Shown piece by piece: positions 18,673 to 27,677 of a stretch of 64,000 nucleotides of DNA. Source of the stretch: an uncultured bacterium (lineage in GTDB: Bacteria > Desulfobacterota > Desulfobaccia > Desulfobaccales > 0-14-0-80-60-11); contig CALEAV010000002.1 in NCBI GenBank assembly GCA_937943575.1, forward strand, positions 17,407 to 81,406. The letters are read 5' to 3'. The notes beneath the pieces are model-generated. The model did no database searches. It had not been told where the DNA came from and saw only the letters and a program-made list of their open reading frames with translations. The translations under genes and the position numbers were made by a program. The first letter of the stretch is position 1, and every line of letters starts with the position of its first letter.

Positions 18673-20067
18673 GTGGTGCGCCTTTTTCTCCTCAGCGGCA
18701 TGTTTCTCCTGTGCCTGGGACCCCTGGCTCCGGCGGCGGCTGCCCCTCCCCTCACCCTGGAGGAGGCCGTCCTTACCGCTTTGCGGCACCATCCGGGGCT
18801 CAAGGCCGCCGGCCTGGAGGTCACCGCCGCCCAGGCGGAGGTGGCCAAGGCCCGGGCCCGCTTCCTCCCCCGCCTGGATTTCGCTGAGACCTACACCTAC
18901 TCCAACAGCCCCTCCCAGGTGTTCATGAGCAAGCTGAATCAGCGGCGCTTTGCCGGGGAGGATTTCCTGCTGGACAATCTCAATCATCCCTCCCCCTACG
19001 GCAATTTCCGGAGCGCCCTCACCTTAAGCCAGCCGCTGTTCCAGGCCGGGGAGGCCGCCCTGGGCTACCAGCAGGCCAGGCTGGGCCGGGAGATGGCCCA
19101 GGCCCAGGCCCTCACAAGGCGCCAGGAGGTCATCTTCCAGGTCATCCGGGCCTACTTCGGCCTGCACCTGGCCCGGGAACGCCACCGGGTCATCCGCCAG
19201 GCCCTGGAGACCGCCCGGCGGCACCGGCAATTGGTGCAGCAGCGCTATGACGCCGGGGCGGTGATCCGTGCCGATGTGCTCTCCGCCGAGGTGCACCTGG
19301 CCAAGATGAAACAGGAGGAGATGAGCGCCGCGGCCCAAGTGGGGGTGGGCCAAAGCGCCCTGGACACCGCGGTGGGGAAGCCCGACACCGCCCTGCGCCC
19401 CCTGGCCCCCGCCCCCCAGGAGCCGGCGCCGCTGCCGGGGGCAGTGGAGGAGCTCCTGAAGACCGCCCACGCCAGGCGGCCGGACCTCCGGGAGATCCGG
19501 CTGGCCGCCCAATCAGCCCACAAAGAGACCACCAAGGCCCGGCTGAATCACCTCCCCCGGGCGAAGCTGGTGGCGGAATACGAGGTGGACCAGCGCCGCC
19601 TCTTCGGCCCCTCCGGGGACAGCTTCACCGTCATGGCCCTGGTGCACTTTAACCTGTTCAACGGCCTGGCGGACCTGGCCCGGCAGCGGCAGGCCGCCGC
19701 CCGGGAGGCCAAGGTCCGGGAGCTGGAGCGGGAACTGATGGACCACATCCGGCATCAGGTGACGGAGGCGGCCCTGCACCTCAAAACGGCCCGGGAGCGC
19801 TACCAGGTGGCCAACGCGGTGGTGGCCGAGGCCCAGGAGAGCCTGCGCCTCATCCGCCTCCGGTATCAGGAGGGCCTCACCCTGCTCCTGGACCTGCTCA
19901 GCGCCGAGGATGCCGCCAAGGAGGCGGAGCTCCGGCGCCTGGAGGCCCTCTTCGACACCCATCTGGCCCACGCCGGACTGGAGCTGGCCCTGGGGACGCT
20001 GACCGGTCCGCCGGCAGGCCCCTCCCCCGGTGGCTCTGAGGCCTCAGACACGGGGGCGGCACCATGA
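18673..20067 (+). CDS. TolC-family outer-membrane efflux protein
   Basis: 464 residues from a GTG start (a second GTG follows at once), GGGGGA about ten bases upstream. Residues 1-25 are a signal peptide ending PAAAAP. The mature protein starts LTLEEAVLTALRHHPGLKA, the classic TolC opening, and has two similar halves of long heptad-rich helices (for example YQVANAVVAEAQESLRLIRL, RYQEGLTLLLDLLSAEDAA). It is the outer-membrane exit duct for the adaptor and RND pump encoded next. Its stop overlaps the adaptor start (ATGA). Confidence 0.93.
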   Translation: MVRLFLLSGMFLLCLGPLAPAAAAPPLTLEEAVLTALRHHPGLKAAGLEVTAAQAEVAKARARFLPRLDFAETYTYSNSPSQVFMSKLNQRRFAGEDFLLDNLNHPSPYGNFRSALTLSQPLFQAGEAALGYQQARLGREMAQAQALTRRQEVIFQVIRAYFGLHLARERHRVIRQALETARRHRQLVQQRYDAGAVIRADVLSAEVHLAKMKQEEMSAAAQVGVGQSALDTAVGKPDTALRPLAPAPQEPAPLPGAVEELLKTAHARRPDLREIRLAAQSAHKETTKARLNHLPRAKLVAEYEVDQRRLFGPSGDSFTVMALVHFNLFNGLADLARQRQAAAREAKVRELERELMDHIRHQVTEAALHLKTARERYQVANAVVAEAQESLRLIRLRYQEGLTLLLDLLSAEDAAKEAELRRLEALFDTHLAHAGLELALGTLTGPPAGPSPGGSEASDTGAAP

Positions 20068-21128
20068 CCCAGGAACCGGGCTCCCGCAGACGCCTCTTCG
20101 GTCAGGCGACCCTCACGGTGGCAGTGGTCCTGGTGATGGCCTGGCTGGCCGGCTTGCTGGAATTCGGCAGGATCGCACCGGGGACTGCGAGGCCACCGGC
20201 CCCGCCCCCGCCTGGCAGGGTGCTGACAGTAAAGGAACAGCCCCTGCCCCGGGCACTCGCCGTCCCCGGGCGGGTGATCTCCCAGAGCCTCACCCGGGTG
20301 GCCGCCCAGGTGCCGGGGCGGGTGGAGCAGATTTCCGTGCAGGTGGGCGACCGGGTGAAGGCCGGGCAGCCCCTGGTGCGTCTGAGGGCGGCGGAATATG
20401 AGGCCCGGGTGAGCCAGGCCCGGGCAGCGGCGGCCCAGGCGCAGGCGGAGCTCACCCGGGTTACGGCGGACTACGAGCGCTACCGCCGGCTCCTGCGCGA
20501 AGGCGCCGTAAGCCCCCGGGAGTTCGAGGCCATGGAGGCACGCTTCCGGGCCGCCCGGGCCGCCCTCAGCCAGGCCCAGGCCCAGGAGCGGGAGGCGGCG
20601 GTGTTCAGGGGCTACACCCTCCTCACTGCGCCGGTGGCCGGGGTGGTGGCGGCCCGGCCGGCGGCGGTGGGCGACCTGGCCCAACCCGGCCTGCCCCTGC
20701 TTACCCTGTATGATCCGGCCGAGCTGCAGGTGGAGGCGGATGTCAGCGAAGACCAGCGCCGGCTCCTGGCCCCCGGGACGCAGGTGGAGGTCGCGGTGCC
20801 CGCGGTCGGCTATGAGGGCCGCCTCCCTCTGGCCGAAGTCTTTCCCTTGAGCCAGAGCGACAGCCGGACCTTCACGGTGCGCACCGCCCGCCTCGCCGCG
20901 GAGGGCCTGACCCCGGGCATGTACGCCCACCTGCGCCTGCCCCTGCCGGAGGCCCGGGTGGTGGCCGTCCCCCGGGCGGCCCTGAAACGGGTGGGGCAGC
21001 TCACCCTGGTGGAGGTGGCCACCGACGCCGGCCCGGTCCCCCGGCCGGTGCAGCCGGGCGCCGAGGTGGGGGAGCTGGTGGAGATCCTCTCCGGCCTGAG
21101 GCCGGGAGAGCAGATCATCGTGCCGTAA
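20064..21128 (+). CDS. RND efflux periplasmic adaptor subunit
   Basis: 354 residues. An N-terminal membrane anchor (about 12-33) precedes the lipoyl/barrel-sandwich half QVPGRVEQISVQVGDRVKAG (residues about 89-108), a coiled-coil hairpin (about 115-180), the second lipoyl half LTAPVAGVVAARPAAVGDLA and a beta-barrel. This is the HlyD/AcrA family. It joins the inner-membrane RND pump to the TolC-like channel. The N-terminus looks like an uncleaved anchor since no lipobox or AxA site is clear. Confidence 0.93.
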   Translation: MTQEPGSRRRLFGQATLTVAVVLVMAWLAGLLEFGRIAPGTARPPAPPPPGRVLTVKEQPLPRALAVPGRVISQSLTRVAAQVPGRVEQISVQVGDRVKAGQPLVRLRAAEYEARVSQARAAAAQAQAELTRVTADYERYRRLLREGAVSPREFEAMEARFRAARAALSQAQAQEREAAVFRGYTLLTAPVAGVVAARPAAVGDLAQPGLPLLTLYDPAELQVEADVSEDQRRLLAPGTQVEVAVPAVGYEGRLPLAEVFPLSQSDSRTFTVRTARLAAEGLTPGMYAHLRLPLPEARVVAVPRAALKRVGQLTLVEVATDAGPVPRPVQPGAEVGELVEILSGLRPGEQIIVP

Positions 21129-21261
21129 GGGAGGGCGGGACGGCAGGGACACCCCACCCGGTTCGCACCCCCTCTCCCTGTCGTCGAGGTCCAGGGACGA
21201 GGGTCCAGGGTGGCTCCCCGGCTTCCGCCCCTGACAAGCGCTCGGCAGAGCTGACCGGAGC

Positions 21262-24200
21262 ATGGACAACGCCCCCGACAAACCCCAACTGGGCCTCACC
21301 GCCCGCCTGGTGGAGGTCTTCCTCACCTCCAAGCTCCCCACCATCTTCATCCTCATCAGCCTGTTGGCCGGGGCGGCGGCGCTTCTGGCCACTCCCCGGG
21401 AGGAGGACCCGCAGATCCGGGTGCCCATGGTGGATGTCCTCATCCGCCTCCCCGGGGCCCAGCCCCAGGAGGTGGAAAACCTGGTGGTCATCAATCTGGA
21501 GAAGAAGCTCTGGGAGATGGACGGCCTGGAGGACCTCTACTCCCTGGCCCGGCCCGGCTTCGCGGTGGTGACCGCCAAGTTCCGGGTGGGGGAGCGCATG
21601 GAGGACGCCCTGGTGAAGACCTACAACCAGGTCTTCTCCAACCTCGACCAGGTGCCCTCCGGGGTGGCGGGCTGGGTGGTGAAGCCCATGGGCATCGATG
21701 ACGTGCCCATCCTGACCCTCACCCTGTGGAGCCCCCGGGCGGACGACCATGAGCTCCGGAGGGTGGCGGACGAACTGCTGCACCGGCTGCAGAACATCCC
21801 CGACACCGCCCGCACCTTCGTGGTGGCCGGCACCCGGCGCCAGCTCCGGGTCATCCCGGACCCCCCACGGCTGGCAGCCCGGCACCTGGACCTCCTGGAC
21901 CTGGTGCGGGCCCTGGAGGCCGGCAATGTCAACCTGCCGGCGGGGCACTTCTCGCGCCAGGACCGGGAGTATCTCCTGGAGGCCGGGCCCTTCTTCCGCA
22001 GCGCCCGGGAGGTGGCCCGCCTGGTGGTGGGGGTGCATCAGGGCAAACCGGTCTTTCTGGAAGAAGTAGCCGAAGTCACCGACGGCCCCGAGGAGCCGGT
22101 GGAGCTGAGCCGCCTCGTCTTCGGCCCGGCCCATGGCACTCTACCCCCGGGGGTGGAGCCCGGCCGCTTCTACCCCGCGGTGACCCTGGCCTTCGCCAAA
22201 CGCCCCGGGACCAACGCCGTGGCGGTGGCCGAGGGGCTGCTGGCCCGCATCGGGGAGCTGAAAGGGCAGATCCTGCCCCCGGATATCTACGCCGAGGTGA
22301 CCCGCAACTACGGCCGCACCGCCAACGACAAGGTGAACAAGCTCCTGAGGGAGCTTTTGATTGCGGTGCTCTCCATCACCCTGCTCCTCACCCTGGCCCT
22401 GGGCTGGCGGGAGGCCCTCATCGTGGCCCTGGCGGTGCCCCTGACCCTGGCCATCACCCTCACCGGCAATATGCTCTTCGGCTACACCATCAACCGGGTG
22501 ACCCTCTTTGCCCTCATCCTCTCCCTGGGCCTCCTGGTGGACGACCCCATCATCGATGTGGAGAACATCCACCGCCACTTCCAGTTGCGCCTCCACCCGC
22601 CCCTGGAGGCCACCTTGGTGGCGGTGGATGAGGTGCGGGCCCCCACCATTTTGGCCACCTTTACGGTGATCATCAGCTTTCTCCCCCTGTTCTTCGTCAC
22701 CGGCATGATGGGCCCTTACATGCGGCCCATGCCGGTGAACGTGCCCCTGGCCATGCTCATGAGCCTGGTGGTGGCCTTCACCGTCACCCCCTGGGCCACC
22801 TACCACCTGCTGAAAGGAGAATACGGCCGGGAGGCCAGGCCCTTCGTGCTGGAGGAGACCCGGGTCTATCGTCTCTACAGCCGCCTCATGACCCCCCTCC
22901 TCACCCGGGACCGCCTGGCCCGGCTGTTTCTGGCGGGGATGGTGCTGCTTTTCTGCGTCGCCCTGCTTTTGCCGGTGGTGGGCCTGGTGCCCCTGAAGAT
23001 GCTCCCCTTTGACAACAAGGATGAGCTCCTGGTGGTGGCGGACCTGCCGGAGGACACCCCCCTGGAGGGCACCCAGCGGGCCCTCACCGACCTGGCCGCC
23101 TATCTCTCCCGGGTCAACGAGGTGGACCACGCCGTCACCTTCGCCGGGGTGACCTCCCCCATGGACTTCAACGGCCTGGTGCGCCACTACTATCTCAAGC
23201 GCGGCCCCTCGGTGGGGGAGATTCGGGTGAAGCTGGCGGACAAGCACCACCGGGCCGCCGCCAGCCACGCCATCGCCCTGCGCCTGCGGCCGGAGCTCAC
23301 CCGCCTGGCGGCCAGGCACGGGGTGCGCCTGAAAATCGTGGAGGTGCCCCCGGGGCCGCCGGTCCTGCAGACCCTGGTGGGGGAGGTGTACGGGCCCCCC
23401 GGTGCCGCCTACGAGGAGCTCATCGCCGCCGCCCGGCCCCTGGAGGCCCTATTCCGGGAGACCCCGGGGGTGGTGGACGTGGACACTTCCGTGGAGGCCG
23501 ACCGCCCCCGCTGGCGCTTCCTCATCGACCGGGAGAAGGCGGCTTTGAGTGGCCTCACCCCGGCGCAGATCGCCCGCAGCCTGGCCCTTGCCCAGGGGGG
23601 GGAGCCCGTGGGCCGGCTCCACGAGGAGACCGAACGCCTGCCCCTGGAGATCGTCCTGCGGTGGCCCCGGGCGGAGCGCTCGACCCCGGAAACCCTGGGC
23701 CAGCTGCGCCTTAAGAGCCCCACCGGAAGCCTGGTGCCGCTCACGGAGCTGGGGGAGTTTGTCCTGGACACCGCGCCTCAGCCCATCATGCGCAAGAACC
23801 TGGAGCGGGTGGTCTTCGTCACCGGCGACACCGCCGGCGCCAGCCCGGTGAATGCCATCCTGCACCTCATGGGCGAGGCCCGGCGCCGCCCTCTGCCCCC
23901 CGGCTTCCGGGTGAACTGGGCCGGGGAGGGGGAGTGGAAGATCACCGTGGAGGTCTTCCGGGACCTGGGGCTGGCCTTTGCCGGGGCTTTGGTGGGCATT
24001 TACCTCCTTTTGGTCCTCCAGACCCAGTCCTACGGCCTGCCCCTGGTCATCATGGTGGCCATCCCCCTCACCCTCATCGGGGTGATGCCCGGCTTTGCCC
24101 TCTTAAACCTCCTCTTTGCCGGGAAGGTGGCGGGCTATGCCGACCCCATCTATTTCACCGCCACCGCCATGATCGGCCTCATCGCCCTGGCGGGCATCGT

Positions 24201-24477
24201 GGTGCGCAATTCCATCATCCTCATTGACTTTATTCACCACCACCTGGAGCGAGGCCTGCCCCTGAAGGAGGCGGTGCTCAATTCCGGGGCGGTGCGCTTC
24301 CGGCCCATTTTGCTGACTGCCGGGGCCGCCATGTTCGGCTCCTGGGTCATCACCCTGGACCCCATCTTCTCCGGCCTGGCCTGGTCCTTCATCTTCGGCC
24401 TCTTTGCCTCCACCGCCTTCTCTCTGGTGGTGGTGCCCCTGATCTTCTACCGCCTGGCCCGCCGCAGCACTCCGTGA
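21262..24477 (+). CDS. RND-family efflux permease
   Basis: 1071 residues, about the usual length. TM1 (about 28-45) leads into the first periplasmic domain with REEDPQIRVPMVDVLIRLPG; TM4 carries the proton-relay acids Asp427-Asp428 in LGLLVDDPIIDVENIHRHF; the second half repeats the pattern, ending with IGLIALAGIVVRNSIILIDF and FRPILLTAGAAMFGSWVIT. It uses the proton gradient to export drugs, lipids or other hydrophobic compounds. The Asp pair rather than the metal-pump signature favours organic substrates. A 133-base gap precedes it, longer than between the first two genes, but no promoter is clear there. Confidence 0.93.
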   Translation: MDNAPDKPQLGLTARLVEVFLTSKLPTIFILISLLAGAAALLATPREEDPQIRVPMVDVLIRLPGAQPQEVENLVVINLEKKLWEMDGLEDLYSLARPGFAVVTAKFRVGERMEDALVKTYNQVFSNLDQVPSGVAGWVVKPMGIDDVPILTLTLWSPRADDHELRRVADELLHRLQNIPDTARTFVVAGTRRQLRVIPDPPRLAARHLDLLDLVRALEAGNVNLPAGHFSRQDREYLLEAGPFFRSAREVARLVVGVHQGKPVFLEEVAEVTDGPEEPVELSRLVFGPAHGTLPPGVEPGRFYPAVTLAFAKRPGTNAVAVAEGLLARIGELKGQILPPDIYAEVTRNYGRTANDKVNKLLRELLIAVLSITLLLTLALGWREALIVALAVPLTLAITLTGNMLFGYTINRVTLFALILSLGLLVDDPIIDVENIHRHFQLRLHPPLEATLVAVDEVRAPTILATFTVIISFLPLFFVTGMMGPYMRPMPVNVPLAMLMSLVVAFTVTPWATYHLLKGEYGREARPFVLEETRVYRLYSRLMTPLLTRDRLARLFLAGMVLLFCVALLLPVVGLVPLKMLPFDNKDELLVVADLPEDTPLEGTQRALTDLAAYLSRVNEVDHAVTFAGVTSPMDFNGLVRHYYLKRGPSVGEIRVKLADKHHRAAASHAIALRLRPELTRLAARHGVRLKIVEVPPGPPVLQTLVGEVYGPPGAAYEELIAAARPLEALFRETPGVVDVDTSVEADRPRWRFLIDREKAALSGLTPAQIARSLALAQGGEPVGRLHEETERLPLEIVLRWPRAERSTPETLGQLRLKSPTGSLVPLTELGEFVLDTAPQPIMRKNLERVVFVTGDTAGASPVNAILHLMGEARRRPLPPGFRVNWAGEGEWKITVEVFRDLGLAFAGALVGIYLLLVLQTQSYGLPLVIMVAIPLTLIGVMPGFALLNLLFAGKVAGYADPIYFTATAMIGLIALAGIVVRNSIILIDFIHHHLERGLPLKEAVLNSGAVRFRPILLTAGAAMFGSWVITLDPIFSGLAWSFIFGLFASTAFSLVVVPLIFYRLARRSTP

Positions 24478-24524
24478 CCCTGGCCAGGAGGGGCTTCCGG
24501 TTGCGGCTCCCTCTCCACTTTTGG

Positions 24525-24553
24525 TTGACAGCGGGGTCAGCTTTCGCTATGGT
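24525..24553 (+). promoter_or_regulatory. Sigma-70 promoter of a structured leader
   Basis: Perfect TTGACA (24525-24530), 17-base spacer, TATGGT (24548-24553). It starts the transcript that carries the hairpin-rich leader and the methyltransferase-receptor-binding protein operon. Confidence 0.75.
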
Positions 24554-24559
24554 GACCGG

Positions 24560-24733
24560 CAACGAGGGATGAACCCCGGCGCCCGGCCTGAAGCGCCGCC
24601 GCGCCCCGCGGCCCTGCCCGGCCGCGTCTCTGATGTGAGCGACCTCCTCAGCCTGGCCGGCTGAGAAGGGGCAAAATCACCCGAGCCATGAAGGCTGCTG
24701 CGACGCACGCGGCTTTCATGGCTTTTTTCATTT
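24560..24733 (+). ncRNA. Unidentified structured leader RNA (candidate riboswitch or attenuator)
   Basis: Between a strong promoter and the first start codon there are several strong hairpins: CGGCGC with GCGCCG, CCGCG with CGCGG, and CTCAGCC with GGCTGAG, then the unpaired-looking AAGGGGCAAAATCACCC, then an intrinsic terminator. This layout (aptamer-like fold plus terminator before a transport operon) is that of a metabolite-sensing leader. I could not match it to the cobalamin, TPP, FMN, SAM-I, glycine, fluoride or c-di-GMP classes by their conserved strings. Confidence 0.5.
24684..24728 (+). terminator. Intrinsic terminator just before the methyltransferase start
   Basis: AGCCATGAA (24684-24692) pairs with TTCATGGCT (24715-24723), with a further GC-rich inner stem (GCTGC/GCGGC-like), followed by a T-run at 24723-24728. 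The ATG of the next gene is only six bases later, so this acts on that gene and not only on the efflux operon behind it. Confidence 0.75.
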
Positions 24734-25534
24734 ATGGCAGGCTCTGGTCCTTTGCACGTGCTCGCTGCACCCGGCGCTCTCAGTCCCCGGTCCGAAGTCC
24801 GACGGGTGGAATCGCTCCCGGCCCATATCCGGGACCTGGCCTATTGGGAGGCCCAGGTCCCCTGGCACCGGCTGTGGCTGAGCCACAATGACTACCACCG
24901 GCCTGTGCTCGCCTTTCTTTCGCCCCGGGTGCGCCCGGGCTGGCGGGTGTTGGAGGTGGGGGCGGGAAACGGCGTGCTGGCCCTGCCTCTGGAGGCCCAG
25001 GGCTGCCGGGTGACGGCCCTGGAACCCTGCCGGGGGATGCAGGGCCTGCTCGGGGAGGAATGCCGGCGCCGGGGCCTGGCGCCCCAGCGTTTGGAACCCC
25101 GCCCCTGGGAGGACCTGCCCCTTTCGGAGGCGGCCGGCTACGACCTCATCCTGGCCTGCAACAGCCTGCAGGTCTGCGCCGGCGGCTTTGACGCGGCCTT
25201 CCGGAAACTCTTTGCCGGCGCCCCCCGGCATGTGTGCGTCATCAGCGAAGTGGGCTGGGAGCGGCTTCTCCGGCCGGGGGGGACCCCGGGCTACCGCCTG
25301 GACTGTCTTTGTCTTTACCGCCCCGGGAGTTCTTACGCCTACCGCCATCCCAGGGAAGCGGTGGCGCATCTGCGCCATCGGCTGAGACGCCCGCCCACCC
25401 CGGAGGAGGCGGCGGACCTGAGGCGGCGTCTGGTTTTTCATCAGGGCCGCTGGTGGCTGCCGGAGGTGGCCCGGGTGGGGATCTTCTGGTGGGAGAGAGA
25501 GGATATCCGGAACCCCCAAGGAGGTTTGGCATGA
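24734..25534 (+). CDS. Class I SAM-dependent methyltransferase
   Basis: 266 residues from the first ATG, which has no Shine-Dalgarno and follows a terminator T-run; a GTG about 25 residues in is possible. The fold is shown by WRVLEVGAGNGVLALPLEAQ (motif I), TALEPCRGMQGLLGEE and YDLILACNSLQVC. The C-terminal 80 residues (AYRHPREAVAHLRHRLRRPP and on) are a substrate domain. Its stop overlaps the TonB-receptor start (ATGA), so it is tied to an uptake system; it may modify or sense the compound taken up. The substrate is unknown. Confidence 0.8.
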   Translation: MAGSGPLHVLAAPGALSPRSEVRRVESLPAHIRDLAYWEAQVPWHRLWLSHNDYHRPVLAFLSPRVRPGWRVLEVGAGNGVLALPLEAQGCRVTALEPCRGMQGLLGEECRRRGLAPQRLEPRPWEDLPLSEAAGYDLILACNSLQVCAGGFDAAFRKLFAGAPRHVCVISEVGWERLLRPGGTPGYRLDCLCLYRPGSSYAYRHPREAVAHLRHRLRRPPTPEEAADLRRRLVFHQGRWWLPEVARVGIFWWEREDIRNPQGGLA

Positions 25535-27675
25535 CGAGACTGGGCTTACTGATATCGGCACTCATCCTTGTCAGCGGCATGGCGGCCGCCGCCGGGGAAG
25601 GATCGGAGAAAAGGATCCCGGAACTCTTTTTGCTGCAGGAGCTGGAGATCACCGAGAGGGAATTGCAGAGCAATATCGACACCCCCAATATGACGGTGAT
25701 CAAGCCGGAGGTCCTCCTCCAGGGGCTGGGCACCACCCTGGACGGCGCCCTGAAACGCCTCCCGGGGGTGGACGTGCAGCGGCTCCAGGAGGTGGGGGGC
25801 GCCCTGGATGACGACTCCATCCGCATCCGGGGCTTCGGGGCCCGGCGGATTCTGGTGACCATTGACGGCCGGCCCCTGAACACCCCGGGCACCGCCGGAG
25901 GCCACTTCATCGACTGGACCACCATCCCTTTAAACAACATTGAGCGCATCGAGCTCATCAAGGGAGTGAGCGACCCCCGCTACGGCAACACCCTGGGGGG
26001 AGTGATCAACCTGGTGACCAAAAAACCCACCCCACGGCCCCAGGTGGAGGTGCAAACCGGGCTGGCCCGCTTCGATACCGCCTCCGTCAACTTCTTCCAT
26101 GGCTGGCGGCCGGGAGCCGGGCCCCTGGAGTACTCCGTGAGCGGCGGCTACGCCTCCAGCGACGGCTACCTGGACAACGGCCGCTTCCGCATCAAAAACC
26201 TCAATCTCTACGCCGGGTTGCATGTGCCTTGGCAGGGGAAGCTCTTCGGAAACGTCCAGCTCCTCTCCCTCACCAGGGGCTTTTTGGTGAACAACCGCCT
26301 GAGCAAGGATTATGACTCGCCCCTGTATGACAGCCCCCGCAACCCCCAGTTCCCGGCCTCCGACGGGGACATCATGTATGGCGGCATGGGAGCGTACCCG
26401 GAACCCGGAAGCTTCTGGACCCGGGAGCGGGTGATTTTCGATGTGGGCTATGAGCAGAAGCTCCTCGAGGGCCTCTTTCAGGCCCGCTTCTGGAAGAACT
26501 ACGGCCAAAGGGAGGCCTTCAACACCAGGGCCGCCCTTAGCCGGGTGTTCCACAAGAAATTCTTCGACGACGACTCCCACGGCTTTGACGGCCGTTACCG
26601 CCACCCCTGGGGTCGCCACACCCTCACCCTGGGGGTGGACTACTGCCGCTTTCTGGATCGGGGGGACAAGCTCTTCCCCGATGACTTCCGGTATTCCCGG
26701 CCGGGATTCCCCCGCCAGAACGCCAACTATGTCAATTCCCGGGTCCTGGGCGTCTATCTCATGGATGACTTAAAGCTCACGGACAGGCTGATCCTCACCC
26801 CGGGGCTGAGGTATTCCCGCATGGAGGCCAGCCCCGGGCCGGCAGGGCGGGCGGCCCCCGACCTCATCCAACGGGACCTGACCCAGGAGGGGGTCTCCCC
26901 GTCCCTGAAGCTGACCTATCTCCTGGGGGAGGACAGCCTGGCCTACCTCAGCGTGGCCCGGGCCCTCCGCCTGGCCACCCCGCCGGAGTACTTCTGGCAC
27001 TTCACCCAGGACAGTGACTTCGCCGAGGTCTTCAGCCGCCTGCCCCTCAAAAAAGAGGACGGTCTGCTCCTGCAGGGGGGAGTGAAGTACAACTGGCGGG
27101 GGAAGACCATGCTGGGCGTGTCCCCCTATTTCTATTACATCAATGATTTTATTCATTTCGATCTGATCAATTTTGTTTCCTACAATATTGACCGGGCCGT
27201 CCTTTACGGCATTGAACTGGAGGCGGCCCACAAACTGCCCTGGGGGTTCACCGTTTTCGCCAATTACACCTTCCAGAAGAGCCGGACGTCTGGCGACCCG
27301 CTGGTTGACCGGTTGGTGGCCCCCCAGGACCGGGGTTTCAAAGAAATCCCGGCGTTGCCGGCCCATAAAATCAACGCCGGCATTCAGTACAAGGGCAAGT
27401 ATAAGGAGAAGATCGCCCTCTACCTCAGCTTTGTCTCCGATCAGAAGGTCATCTATAACAACAACACTCTGTTCAACACCGACCTGCGGGTGCGGCGACA
27501 GCCGGCTTACGTCACCCTGGACCTGGAAGGCTCGGTCCCCATCCGCTGGCGGGGGCGGGAACACCTGGAACTCTATGGCTTTTTGCATAACCTGACGGAT
27601 GCGCGCTATCAGGAACGCTTCGGCTACCGGGCCGCACCCTTCACCGTCGGCGGCGGCCTCAAGTTGAAATATTGA
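25531..27675 (+). CDS. TonB-dependent outer-membrane receptor
   Basis: 714 residues. Signal peptide 1-20 (LISALILVSGMAAAA). The plug domain has the standard VDVQRLQEVGGALDDDSIRI, GARRILVTIDGRPLNTPG, IERIELIKGVSDPRYGNTLG and GVINLVTKKP; the rest is a 22-strand barrel ending in an aromatic-rich FTVGGGLKLKY. The start has AAGGAGG upstream. It imports a scarce ligand such as a siderophore, metal chelate or cobamide; the neighbours (a methyltransferase and a nickel/peptide-type binding protein) do not settle which. A TonB box is not certain near residues 30-38 (LQELEITE). Confidence 0.92.
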   Translation: MTRLGLLISALILVSGMAAAAGEGSEKRIPELFLLQELEITERELQSNIDTPNMTVIKPEVLLQGLGTTLDGALKRLPGVDVQRLQEVGGALDDDSIRIRGFGARRILVTIDGRPLNTPGTAGGHFIDWTTIPLNNIERIELIKGVSDPRYGNTLGGVINLVTKKPTPRPQVEVQTGLARFDTASVNFFHGWRPGAGPLEYSVSGGYASSDGYLDNGRFRIKNLNLYAGLHVPWQGKLFGNVQLLSLTRGFLVNNRLSKDYDSPLYDSPRNPQFPASDGDIMYGGMGAYPEPGSFWTRERVIFDVGYEQKLLEGLFQARFWKNYGQREAFNTRAALSRVFHKKFFDDDSHGFDGRYRHPWGRHTLTLGVDYCRFLDRGDKLFPDDFRYSRPGFPRQNANYVNSRVLGVYLMDDLKLTDRLILTPGLRYSRMEASPGPAGRAAPDLIQRDLTQEGVSPSLKLTYLLGEDSLAYLSVARALRLATPPEYFWHFTQDSDFAEVFSRLPLKKEDGLLLQGGVKYNWRGKTMLGVSPYFYYINDFIHFDLINFVSYNIDRAVLYGIELEAAHKLPWGFTVFANYTFQKSRTSGDPLVDRLVAPQDRGFKEIPALPAHKINAGIQYKGKYKEKIALYLSFVSDQKVIYNNNTLFNTDLRVRRQPAYVTLDLEGSVPIRWRGREHLELYGFLHNLTDARYQERFGYRAAPFTVGGGLKLKY

Positions 27676-27677
27676 GC

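Noticed and set aside
24560..24733. SAM-I, TPP, glycine or cobalamin riboswitch
   Set aside because: Short look-alikes (GGGATGAACCCCGG, GGCTGAGAAGGGGCAAA) occur, but the full set and order of conserved elements of each class are missing.
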